Shown: one piece after another, positions 33,047-39,849 of the stretch
Layout: every line of letters starts with the position of its first letter
How positions within the stretch are numbered: position 1 is the first letter of the stretch
NCBI GenBank assembly: GCA_036271315.1
Contig: DATBAV010000036.1
Coordinates: forward strand, 1 to 64,000
Reading direction: 5' to 3'
Origin: VRUE01 sp036271315
GTDB lineage: Bacteria > Actinomycetota > Thermoleophilia > Solirubrobacterales > 70-9
Length of the DNA stretch: 64,000 nt
The notes under the pieces: model-generated
The model's database searches: none
Seen by the model: the letters and a program-made list of their open reading frames with translations, nothing else
What the model was told of the DNA's origin: nothing
Made by a program: the position numbers and the translations under genes

Positions 33047-33769
33047 ATGGCCACTCGCATCATCGTTTCCTACGACGACACCGACAACGACCGCGACGCG
33101 CTCGCCCTCGGCCGCCTGCTCGCCTTCAGCGGCGCCGACCTCTCGCTCGCCTACGTCCGCCACTCACAGGGCGGGGCACTGGAGGAGAAGGAGGCCGAGG
33201 ACCTGCTCGCTCGCGGTGCCGAGTCGGTTGGCGCTCCCGACATGCCACGCCATGTGGTCGTCAATCCCGGTACCAGCGTCGGCCTCGCCGAACTGGCCGA
33301 GCGCGAGGGCGCCGACGTGATCGTCTTCGGCTCGGAGTACCGCACGGCGCCGGGCACGGTCAAGCCGGGCATCCCCGCGCACAAGCTGCTGCTCGGCGGT
33401 CCGGCCGCGATCGCCGTCGCTCCGGCCGGCCTGCGTGACAACCCCTCGGTCAGCATCAACACGATCGGGGTCATCGACGAGGGCGACCCAGCTGCCCGCC
33501 AGACCGCCGAGAGCCTCGCCGCGGCGCTCGGTACCACGGTCGCCGAGCGCGCCGGCGCCGGCCACATCGATCTGCTCGTCGTCGGCTCGCGGCCCGAGTC
33601 CCCGGCCGGCAAAGTCACCCTCAGCGCCGCCAGCGACTACGCGGTCGAGACGGCGAGCTTCCCGGTGCTGGTCGTGCCGCGCGGTCGCCCGGTCGAGTTC
33701 GCTTCCTCGGGCCCGTCCAGCGACCCGGACGAGTCGGCCGGTCCGGCAGAGCCGGCCATCTCCGCCTAG
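33047..33769 (+). CDS. Universal stress protein (UspA) family, tandem domain
   Basis: A 240-residue protein with two Usp-like halves. The first (about 1-130) begins RIIVSYDDTDNDRDAL and includes ADVIVFGSEYRTAPGTVKPG, where the usual GxxG...GS nucleotide motif is altered. The second half (about 138-220) is shorter and ends FPVLVVPRG, as Usp domains do. The C-terminal 20 residues are disordered. ATG 33047 has a good AAGGAG box at 33033-33038. It is divergent from LysR and probably its target. Its stop overlaps the convergent gene. Confidence 0.85.
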   Translation: MATRIIVSYDDTDNDRDALALGRLLAFSGADLSLAYVRHSQGGALEEKEAEDLLARGAESVGAPDMPRHVVVNPGTSVGLAELAEREGADVIVFGSEYRTAPGTVKPGIPAHKLLLGGPAAIAVAPAGLRDNPSVSINTIGVIDEGDPAARQTAESLAAALGTTVAERAGAGHIDLLVVGSRPESPAGKVTLSAASDYAVETASFPVLVVPRGRPVEFASSGPSSDPDESAGPAEPAISA

Positions 33770-34212
33770 GAGCTTCGCTTAACGACCAGGATCACAGCCG
33801 CGACCGCGGGGTCGCGGCTGTCGATCCGCCCGCGCGCGTCGGCCCAGGTGACCGGCGTCGCTTGCTGGCCATCGAGCATGCCGGCGATCGCGGCCTGCGG
33901 GTCCTCGCTCTCGACCACGAAAGCGTCCGGATGCTGTGGCGGCGGGGCTGAGGCCAGCTCGCGCTTGGTCACGTTCTCGGAGGCCCGCTCGGCGTTTGCC
34001 CAGCCCTGGCCGAAGGCGAGATCCGGGCTACCGAGGTGCGCTCCCTCGAGGATCTTCAGCTGCCTTTCGCCGGGAAGCCACTCCTGTTCGCCCAACTCGA
34101 TCGCCAGGTCCTCCATCCACGGGGCGATGACCTGGGCCAGCAGCTGCTCGCGGCTGAGGTTGAAGGCGCGGGCGTGGTTGATGCCGCTGCTGATCTCGAC
34201 GTGGAAGGGCAC
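33766..34212 (-). CDS. Hypothetical protein, start divergent from HAD phosphatase
   Basis: A 148-residue protein of unknown function starting at GTG 34212. N-terminal FHVEISSGINHARAFNLSREQL resembles a conserved actinobacterial family of small proteins without an assigned role. The centre contains WLPGERQLKILEGAHLGSPDLAFGQGW, and the C-terminus ends hydrophobic (AVAAVILVVKRSS). No membrane helix or catalytic motif is clear. Its start is only 12 bases from the divergent HAD gene, so the two must share or overlap promoters. Confidence 0.65.
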   Translation of the reverse strand: MPFHVEISSGINHARAFNLSREQLLAQVIAPWMEDLAIELGEQEWLPGERQLKILEGAHLGSPDLAFGQGWANAERASENVTKRELASAPPPQHPDAFVVESEDPQAAIAGMLDGQQATPVTWADARGRIDSRDPAVAAVILVVKRSS

Positions 34213-34223
34213 GCGACAACCAT

Positions 34224-34892
34224 ATGCTCACGGCGATGGAGACGCCCATGCCCGCCGCCGTCGTCTTCGACAACGATGGCCTCCTGCTCGACACCGAGTC
34301 GGTTTGGACCAGGGCCGAGCAGGACCTCTTCGAGCGCCGCGGCCTCGACTTCACGCCGCAGCACAAGCGCGAGCTGGTCGGCACCTCGGCGGAGATCGCC
34401 GGTGGCATCCTCGAGCAGCGCCTGGGTGAGCCCGGGCGCGCTGCCGAGCTGATCGAGGAGCTGAACGAGCTGGTCGTCGCCGAGCTCGAGCACGGGGTCG
34501 AGGCGATGCTGGGAGCGGCCGAGCTGTTGCATCGGCTGAAGCAGCGCGGCACTCCGATCGGGCTCGTCTCCAACTCGCCGCTGCCCTTCGTCCAGCGCTC
34601 GCTGGAGATCGTCGGCTTCGTCGATCGTTTCGACGTCGTGCTCAGCGCCCACGAAGTAGCGGCGCCAAAGCCGGCGCCCGACCCCTACCTGGAGGCCTGT
34701 CGTCGCCTTGGCGTCGATCCTGGTCCGGACGTGGTCGCTCTGGAGGACTCGCCCACCGGAGTGGCCGCTGCCCGTGCCGCTGGTCTCACCGTGATCGGGG
34801 TTCCCTCTCTAGAGGGAATCGAGCTGGCGGAAGCGCACGCGATCGCCGGGTCGCTGTCGGACTCGGTTGTCGCGCACCATCTGGTTCTTTAG
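34224..34892 (+). CDS. HAD-superfamily hydrolase, beta-phosphoglucomutase-like
   Basis: A 222-residue HAD-IA hydrolase. Motif I is VVFDNDGLLLDTES (nucleophile Asp about residue 16), motif II LVSNS (about 114), and motif III/IV KPAPDPYLEACRRLG with ALEDSPTGVAAARAAG. The motif I form DNDGLLLDTE and the helical cap point to the phosphatase/beta-phosphoglucomutase group; the sugar-phosphate substrate is unknown. ATG 34224 lacks a ribosome site; ATGs at 34236 and 34248 are alternatives. Its stop overlaps that of the convergent gene at 34889. Confidence 0.9.
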   Translation: MLTAMETPMPAAVVFDNDGLLLDTESVWTRAEQDLFERRGLDFTPQHKRELVGTSAEIAGGILEQRLGEPGRAAELIEELNELVVAELEHGVEAMLGAAELLHRLKQRGTPIGLVSNSPLPFVQRSLEIVGFVDRFDVVLSAHEVAAPKPAPDPYLEACRRLGVDPGPDVVALEDSPTGVAAARAAGLTVIGVPSLEGIELAEAHAIAGSLSDSVVAHHLVL

Positions 34893-35758
34893 CTGTCGAG
34901 CACGCGGCGACGGCGCAGGACGCGCTCGCAGGTGGCGAGGAGCTCTCCCAGCGTTTGGAGTTGCTCGGTGGCGAGGTCTCCTCGCAAAGCGTCGTTGGCG
35001 AGCTCTCCAACGTCACGACGACCACTTTCAAGCGTCGCCATGTCCTCTTCGTGGCCATCGTCGCTGAGTGCGCCCCTCAGCTCGACCAGGAGCGCCTCGA
35101 GGCCGACGCGGAGCTGCAGGGCCGCCTCCCGATCGCGGCCGGCGTTGAGGTCGGCGCGGGCGCGGAGGAGCAGGGTCTCGCAGGCGTCAAGTCGCTCGCG
35201 ACCGCCCAGGACTGCCGCAAGTCGCTGCTGGGGGCGCAGCTCTTCGTCACGCTGGAGGCGGCGTGAGATCGAGCCGAGACCCGGGTCGACCTGGTGTGCC
35301 GAGGTAAAGGCGCCGTCGGCTAGTGCCTCGCCGCTGCCGTAGCCGACGCGGATCGCCACCGCCCTGGCCGGTGTCACCGTTTGTGGATAAGGGTCGCCGC
35401 TGGCGACCGCGTGGGCGTGCAGGGCCTGGTTGAGCTCGTCTATGCCCCGCTCGATCAGCTGGTCGACGGCGCCCTCGTCGCTGCTGGTCTCCTGCAGCCA
35501 ATCGCCGGCCGCCCGCTCGTCATCGAACTCGTTGAAGGCCAGCACCACCGTCGCCCGGGCGACCGGCAGCTCGGGGGGCGGCTCGCCGATCTCGGCACCC
35601 CGTGGACGCTTCCGTCGCCGTCGGGCGGGGGGTGGCGCACCGAGGGTCTCGATCACGAGCACCTGCTCGCGCTCGCCGTCGCGAACCAGGTAGCGGCCAT
35701 CGGCGACCGCCAGCGGGCCGGCGAAATCGAACTGGGTGAATCCGAAGAGGCGGGTCAA
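34889..35758 (-). CDS. Hypothetical protein with basic RRRRKRPRG segment
   Basis: A protein of about 289 residues with no recognised domain. The N-terminal half begins LTRLFGFTQFDFAGPLAV and includes a basic run (ARRRRKRPRG, about residue 53) and RATVVLAFNEFDDERAAGDWL. The C-terminal half is helical with Leu/Arg/Glu heptads. I use the TTG at 35758, because ATG 35824 would overlap the preceding peptidoglycan-hydrolase gene by 44 bases. It is probably cotranscribed with that gene. It lies tail-to-tail with the HAD gene. Confidence 0.68.
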   Translation of the reverse strand: MTRLFGFTQFDFAGPLAVADGRYLVRDGEREQVLVIETLGAPPPARRRRKRPRGAEIGEPPPELPVARATVVLAFNEFDDERAAGDWLQETSSDEGAVDQLIERGIDELNQALHAHAVASGDPYPQTVTPARAVAIRVGYGSGEALADGAFTSAHQVDPGLGSISRRLQRDEELRPQQRLAAVLGGRERLDACETLLLRARADLNAGRDREAALQLRVGLEALLVELRGALSDDGHEEDMATLESGRRDVGELANDALRGDLATEQLQTLGELLATCERVLRRRRVLDS

Positions 35759-35780
35759 AGACCCAATTCTGCCGGGGGTC

Positions 35781-38102
35781 TCAGTCGCCGGCGCCCGCTT
35801 TGCCGTTGCCACCGTTCTTGCCATGGCTGTCGGGCAGCGCGTATGGCGACGGTGTCGGCGAGACGCGGGGGTTCTTGATTTCGTCGAGGCGATTGGTCAG
35901 TCGCTGCCACTGTTCCGGTTTGAGCAGCGCGTTGAACTGCTGGTCGAAGGGACCGGTCAACGGGCGGTAGCCGATGTGCACGTGGTCGTAGTGATCGGGC
36001 AGGGCGAAGCTGGTTTCCCCCGGCAGGTCCTCGAGCGAAATCACCTGGTGGGGGTGCATCGTGCCCTGCAGCTGCAGGACGTCGCGGATCAGCTGGTCGA
36101 CCAGCGTGCCGGGGCCCTGATGGCCGGTCACCGGCACTCCGTCGATCACGGCGATATCGACCGCGTCGCCCGTGCTGTGCTCGGAGACGTAGCCGGAAGA
36201 GCTCATGATGCTGTGGCCGCACTTGAGCGAGGTGATCGTCATTCGGAAGCCCTTGGAGACCAGGTACTCGAGCACCGCCAGGACGCGCCGGTCGATCTGG
36301 CCGGTGGCGATGTCTTCGCGGCCGCACTGGTAGATGTCGAGGGCTTCGTCGGCGAGAACTCGCTTCTGCAGCGCTTCCTTGGAGAGCAGCAGGACGCCGG
36401 CGCCGCCGAGGTCTTCGGAAAGCGGGTTCTTACCATCGGCCCGGTAGATCGCCGTCGCCTCGAGCAGCTTCCAGCCGTCGAGGATCGGCTTCGGGTCGAT
36501 CTCGGGTGCGCCCCGGCCGGCGGGCCGGATGGCGAAGTTGATGTGGGGGTCGACGCCGTCCTGCGCGCCGCCGATCCGGGCGAGGACGGTGCCCGCTATA
36601 ACCTTCGACCCGACCTTTAGGGTTCCGTCTTCGCTGCTGGTCGGGCTATCGACTTCGGGCGCTTCGTTGCCCTTGCCGGTGCTGTCGCCCGCCCGGCCGG
36701 GCAGCGCCCGCAGGCGCGGCCGCAGGTCTTCGCTCTCGACTGGCAGGCGCCGCTCCTTGCCGGTCGGCATCACCACCGAGCGGTGCTTGCGCACGATCTG
36801 ACCGAGCTCGGCGTAGGTGTAGCGGTTGCCGTAGGCGTCCTGCAGGACCACGTAGTTGCCGAGGCGCGGAGAGCTGCCGATCTTCTCGATCACCCCGTCG
36901 TTGACGGCAACGACGGGGGCTCCCTCAGCGGCAAAGATGTTGATCCCGCGGCGAGTCGGTGAGGAAGAGATCACTTCAGCGGCATCGCCGTAAGCCTTTT
37001 CGGCGCCCGGAGCGGAGCGCTTCAGCGCTTCGCGGGCGGAGAGATCGTCGGCGTAGCTGGCGTTGGCGGCGACCGGGAAGTGGGCGCCCTCGGTGAGGCC
37101 GGTCAGCGAGCCGACTAGATCGGTCGGCAGCTTGCCGTAGGCGCGGGCGTAGCCGAGCACCTCCTGCACGTACCAATCGGCGTGGTTGTAGGAGTAGATC
37201 GCTTTGTAGAGGTCGTGGTCGCCGCCGCTGAGCTTCAGGTAGTGCGCGGCGGCGCAAATCGCGTCGACGGGGTTGTAGGGGTCCTTCTTGCCGTCGCCGT
37301 TGGCGTCGAGGCCGAACGCTTCCCAGCTGGAGGGCAGGAACTGCATCCAGCCGATCGCCCCGGCGCTGGACGGGCCCATGTTGGTGCCGAAGCCCGACTC
37401 GATCTTGTTGATCGAGGCCAAGACCTCCCAGGGGATGCCGTACTCGGTCCCGCAGGCCTGGTAGATCGGCAGCAGGAAGGGCGGGATCTCAAAGGAGTCG
37501 ATAACGAAGTTGGGGACCCCGATCGGGGCCGGGCCAAAGGGGGCGATCGTCGTCGTCGGGTTGGCTTCCGTCGGCGCGCCGCCGGAGGAGTACTGGAAGC
37601 CACCGCCGCTCGTGGCCGTCTGCAACTGCACGCCGGCAGTTGCGCTCGGGGCGGTCGCGCCGGCACCCGAGCTTTCACCGCCACCGCTGGCGTCGCCGAG
37701 GTTTTCGTTGTGATGCGCCTTCTCGCCGCCGGAACCGATGGTCGCACCGGACTTGAAGCCACCACCCTGCTTCGGGGCTTCGGTCGGCGCGGTCGTCGCG
37801 GTCGGCGGAGCTTCGACGCTGCTGTTGCTGGTCGGGCTCGCCGTGGGCGTGGGTTCCTCGCTGGTGTCTTCCGGCGATTCGCAGTTGGGGTCTTCCATGT
37901 CGACCAGGCCATCGCCGTCGTCGTCGACTTCGTTGGAGCAGGCGGGCGGCGTCGCGGCCGGCACAACCGGGGTGGTCCCCAGCGTCGTCGTCGCTTCGCC
38001 CGACGTGGTCGAGAGTTCTTCCGCGCCGGCGAAGCCGACTCCAAGCGCCGTAACGACGCCAAAGCTGGCCAGAGCGATGATCAGTGCAAGCTTGTTTCTC
38101 AT
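35781..38102 (-). CDS. Secreted lytic transglycosylase with M23-like and M15-like domains
   Basis: A 773-residue exported cell-wall hydrolase. The signal peptide (1-27) is followed by a DDDGDGLVDMEDPNC calcium-loop-like segment and a Ser/Thr/Pro-rich linker. Then comes an SLT lysozyme-like domain (about 215-325; catalytic Glu in NKIESGFG, SSAGAIGWMQFLPSSW). Next is a LytM/M23-like region (about 385-525) that lacks the zinc ligands: the HxGxD position reads INIFA and the HxHF position HINF. The C-terminal M15-like domain (about 620-720) has the intact SEHSTGDAVDI and DHVHIGY metal motifs. Translation is coupled to a Cys-rich 17-codon leader ORF (ATGA overlap). Glu codons are mainly GAA. Confidence 0.88.
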   Translation of the reverse strand: MRNKLALIIALASFGVVTALGVGFAGAEELSTTSGEATTTLGTTPVVPAATPPACSNEVDDDGDGLVDMEDPNCESPEDTSEEPTPTASPTSNSSVEAPPTATTAPTEAPKQGGGFKSGATIGSGGEKAHHNENLGDASGGGESSGAGATAPSATAGVQLQTATSGGGFQYSSGGAPTEANPTTTIAPFGPAPIGVPNFVIDSFEIPPFLLPIYQACGTEYGIPWEVLASINKIESGFGTNMGPSSAGAIGWMQFLPSSWEAFGLDANGDGKKDPYNPVDAICAAAHYLKLSGGDHDLYKAIYSYNHADWYVQEVLGYARAYGKLPTDLVGSLTGLTEGAHFPVAANASYADDLSAREALKRSAPGAEKAYGDAAEVISSSPTRRGINIFAAEGAPVVAVNDGVIEKIGSSPRLGNYVVLQDAYGNRYTYAELGQIVRKHRSVVMPTGKERRLPVESEDLRPRLRALPGRAGDSTGKGNEAPEVDSPTSSEDGTLKVGSKVIAGTVLARIGGAQDGVDPHINFAIRPAGRGAPEIDPKPILDGWKLLEATAIYRADGKNPLSEDLGGAGVLLLSKEALQKRVLADEALDIYQCGREDIATGQIDRRVLAVLEYLVSKGFRMTITSLKCGHSIMSSSGYVSEHSTGDAVDIAVIDGVPVTGHQGPGTLVDQLIRDVLQLQGTMHPHQVISLEDLPGETSFALPDHYDHVHIGYRPLTGPFDQQFNALLKPEQWQRLTNRLDEIKNPRVSPTPSPYALPDSHGKNGGNGKAGAGD

Positions 38103-38152
38103 ATGACGGCGCACCCATACCCGCTGGCACAGCTCATGCACGTGCAGTCCAT
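38099..38152 (-). CDS. Cys-rich 17-codon leader ORF
   Basis: An ORF encoding MDCTCMSCASGYGCAVI, with five... more exactly four widely placed Cys codons in the first eight and one at residue 14 region, directly before the lytic transglycosylase gene on the same strand. Its ATG (38152) follows a GGGAGAAGG ribosome site at good spacing, whereas the transglycosylase ATG has none, and the two overlap as ATGA. This suggests coupled translation or a regulatory leader peptide. It could instead be a genuine microprotein. Counting the peptide directly gives Cys at positions 3, 5, 8 and 14. Confidence 0.55.
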   Translation of the reverse strand: MDCTCMSCASGYGCAVI

Positions 38153-38336
38153 GCCAGCCTTCTCCCTGCGCAACAGGCCCGCCCAAGCTACTGGCTCCAA
38201 CAGGGGTGTGCAACGGGCGGTTGCTGCCCCCAACAAGCCCTTAATCAAGGTCTCTCTCATGCCCGCAACGCAGGAGGATTTCAGTCGAACCGGATGCGCC
38301 GGTTAAGCTGATGTCAATGAGGCGGCCGATCCGACT
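38153..38336. other. Leader and divergent promoter region upstream of the cell-wall hydrolase
   Basis: The spacer before the leader ORF contains a hairpin AACCGG-N5-CCGGTT (38288-38304). It also has possible alternative pairings, including CCGCCC (38179-38184) with GGGCGG (38215-38220) and a GCAAC/GTTGC pair nearby. These could support attenuation of the hydrolase transcript. The conserved blocks of the ydaO/c-di-AMP riboswitch that I know were not found. Confidence 0.35.
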
Positions 38337-38663
38337 ATGAACGCGGAGTACGACGACCCGGAGGGCCTGCGCGCGCGCAGCGAGCAGGCGATCGGCGAGT
38401 TCGCCCAGGCGCTGCTCGACAGTCAGGTGCTGGAGAACGCCGTCGCCGCCGCTTTTGGCGCCCGCGAGAAGGCGCTTGACGCTCAGCACGCGGCGATGAG
38501 CGCGCTCAACCTGCCCTCGGCCGGCGACCTCGAACGCCTGGAGCGGCGGGTTCGCTCGCTTTCGCAACGCCTGGAAGAGGTCGAGGATCAAATCGATCGC
38601 GTCTCTCGCGATCTCGGCGATATTCGCCGCCGCCTCGTCGCCCGCGAGCGCGCCGAGGACTAA
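38337..38663 (+). CDS. Small coiled-coil protein, phasin-like
   Basis: A 108-residue helical protein. The N-terminal half (AIGEFAQALLDSQVLENAVAAAF) is amphipathic, and the C-terminal half (about 60-105) is a strong coiled coil (LERLERRVRSLSQRLEEVEDQIDRV in pieces). The general form resembles phasin-like or polyhydroxyalkanoate-regulator-like small proteins, which is a resemblance only. It is divergent from the cell-wall hydrolase leader and convergent with the nucleoside phosphorylase. Confidence 0.7.
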   Translation: MNAEYDDPEGLRARSEQAIGEFAQALLDSQVLENAVAAAFGAREKALDAQHAAMSALNLPSAGDLERLERRVRSLSQRLEEVEDQIDRVSRDLGDIRRRLVARERAED

Positions 38664-38678
38664 ATCTAACCCTCGACT

Positions 38679-39353
38679 TTAGCCTGAGAGTACGGCGGAA
38701 GCGGCCCTTCCGGCACGTCGCTCCAGCTCTTCCAAGTTCTCCTTCTCCAAGCTCGCCGTGCCGCGCTCCACTTCGCTGACGATCAGCACCGCGGCGAGCT
38801 CAATCCGCAATGAGGTTGCCCGCGCGAGCAGCGGCGCCGTCTGCATATCGATCGCGGCGACGGCCGAGTCGGCCGTGTGCTCCGCGGGGTGGGCGTCGAC
38901 GCTCATGACCGAGACGAGCTTCCCCGCGCTCCCGAGCTCGGACCGAAGTTGCCCGGTCAGGCCTGGGTCGGGTGCCACCGCGGTTCCCGGCTCGACGCCA
39001 AGCGAGGCGGCGCTGCCACCCTGCGCGACCGCTTCGCCGACGATCAGTAGATCGCCCAGAGCCGCGTTCGCGTCAGCGCCCAGGCAGGTTCCGACCCGCA
39101 CCGCCCGCTTCACGCCCAGCTCGGCGAGGTCGCCGAGCACTAGGGCCGCGCTCGGTCCGCCCATGCCGGTGGCCTGGATGGTCAGCTCGCCGCCGGCCGC
39201 CGTGGCGCCGAAGTAGGCCCAGAGGCCGCGGGCGTGGTTGCTCATCTTCGGTTCCTCGAGCAGCTCTTGGGCAAGCAGCAGCGCTCGGCCCGGGTCGCCG
39301 ACCAGCACGGCGTCGGCGGCGATCGGAGCGGTGGGGCGGAGTCGCGAGGGCAT
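38679..39353 (-). CDS. Nucleoside phosphorylase, PNP/UDP family
   Basis: A 224-residue enzyme of the purine/uridine phosphorylase family, which splits nucleosides with phosphate. Recognisable parts are VLVGDPGRALLLA (about 16-28, phosphate-binding), QATGMGGPSAALVLGDLAELGVKRAVRVGTCLG in pieces (about 60-92, the GxGxPS and RxGTC motifs) and AIDMQTAPLLARA (about 167, the ME/D-type ribose contact). The sequence favours a uridine phosphorylase-like or hexameric PNP type, but base specificity is uncertain. It is divergent from the PII gene. Confidence 0.86.
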   Translation of the reverse strand: MPSRLRPTAPIAADAVLVGDPGRALLLAQELLEEPKMSNHARGLWAYFGATAAGGELTIQATGMGGPSAALVLGDLAELGVKRAVRVGTCLGADANAALGDLLIVGEAVAQGGSAASLGVEPGTAVAPDPGLTGQLRSELGSAGKLVSVMSVDAHPAEHTADSAVAAIDMQTAPLLARATSLRIELAAVLIVSEVERGTASLEKENLEELERRAGRAASAVLSG

Positions 39354-39378
39354 TTCGCGACCTTAGCGGCGCCCGGCA

Positions 39379-39396
39379 TTGACACTCGCGAGAGTG
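39379..39396. promoter_or_regulatory. Inverted repeat overlapping a TTGACA box before the PII gene
   Basis: TTGACA (39379-39384) overlaps CACTC-GCGA-GAGTG (39383-39396), an inverted repeat with 5-bp arms, about 70 bases upstream of the PII start. It could be a -35 element with an overlapping repressor site. No matching -10 is obvious. Confidence 0.35.
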
Positions 39397-39462
39397 ACGG
39401 GGCGCAGATCTTCGCCATCTGTCCAATGCGGTGGGTGCGCCCCTCGGTGGAGGATTGAGCCG

Positions 39463-39831
39463 ATGAAGAAGATCGAGGCCTTCATCCGCCACGAGGCGTT
39501 CGACCCGATCCGGGCCGAGCTGCTCGACAAGGGCTTGCCCTCGCTCTCGATCCTCGAGGTCAAGGGATCCGGTCGTCAGCGGGGAGAGGTGGAGCACTAC
39601 CGCGGCTCGGCCCTGATGATCAGCGTGCGGCCGAAGCTGAAGTTGGAGGTGGTGGTGGAGGACAAGGACAAGGACTTAGTCGTCGAGACGATTCTCAGGC
39701 ACGCTCGCACCGGCGAGGTCGGCGACGGCAAGATCTTCGTGCTCCCCGTCGAGGAGGCCATTCGCATCCGCACCGGAGAGGACGGGGAGCCCGTCCTGCA
39801 GGCACACGAGGAATCGGAAATCCCGGCCTAA
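39463..39831 (+). CDS. PII-family nitrogen regulatory protein lacking Tyr51
   Basis: A 122-residue PII (GlnB/GlnK-like) signal protein that binds ATP/ADP and 2-oxoglutarate and controls nitrogen proteins. The fold is complete: MKKIEAFI start, T-loop GSGRQRGEVEHYRGSALM (about 35-52), and the C-terminal block TGEVGDGKIFVLPVEEAIRIRTGE. Aligned to E. coli GlnB, Tyr46 is kept but Tyr51, the uridylylation/adenylylation site, is Leu. Regulation is therefore probably by ligands alone. A GGAGG box precedes ATG 39463. It is not linked to amt or glnN. Confidence 0.88.
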   Translation: MKKIEAFIRHEAFDPIRAELLDKGLPSLSILEVKGSGRQRGEVEHYRGSALMISVRPKLKLEVVVEDKDKDLVVETILRHARTGEVGDGKIFVLPVEEAIRIRTGEDGEPVLQAHEESEIPA

Positions 39832-39849
39832 CGCGTAGCCTCGCGGTTG

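Noticed and set aside
38153..38336. A ydaO-type c-di-AMP riboswitch upstream of the transglycosylase.
   Set aside because: The conserved blocks I know for this class are not visible; only generic hairpins are.
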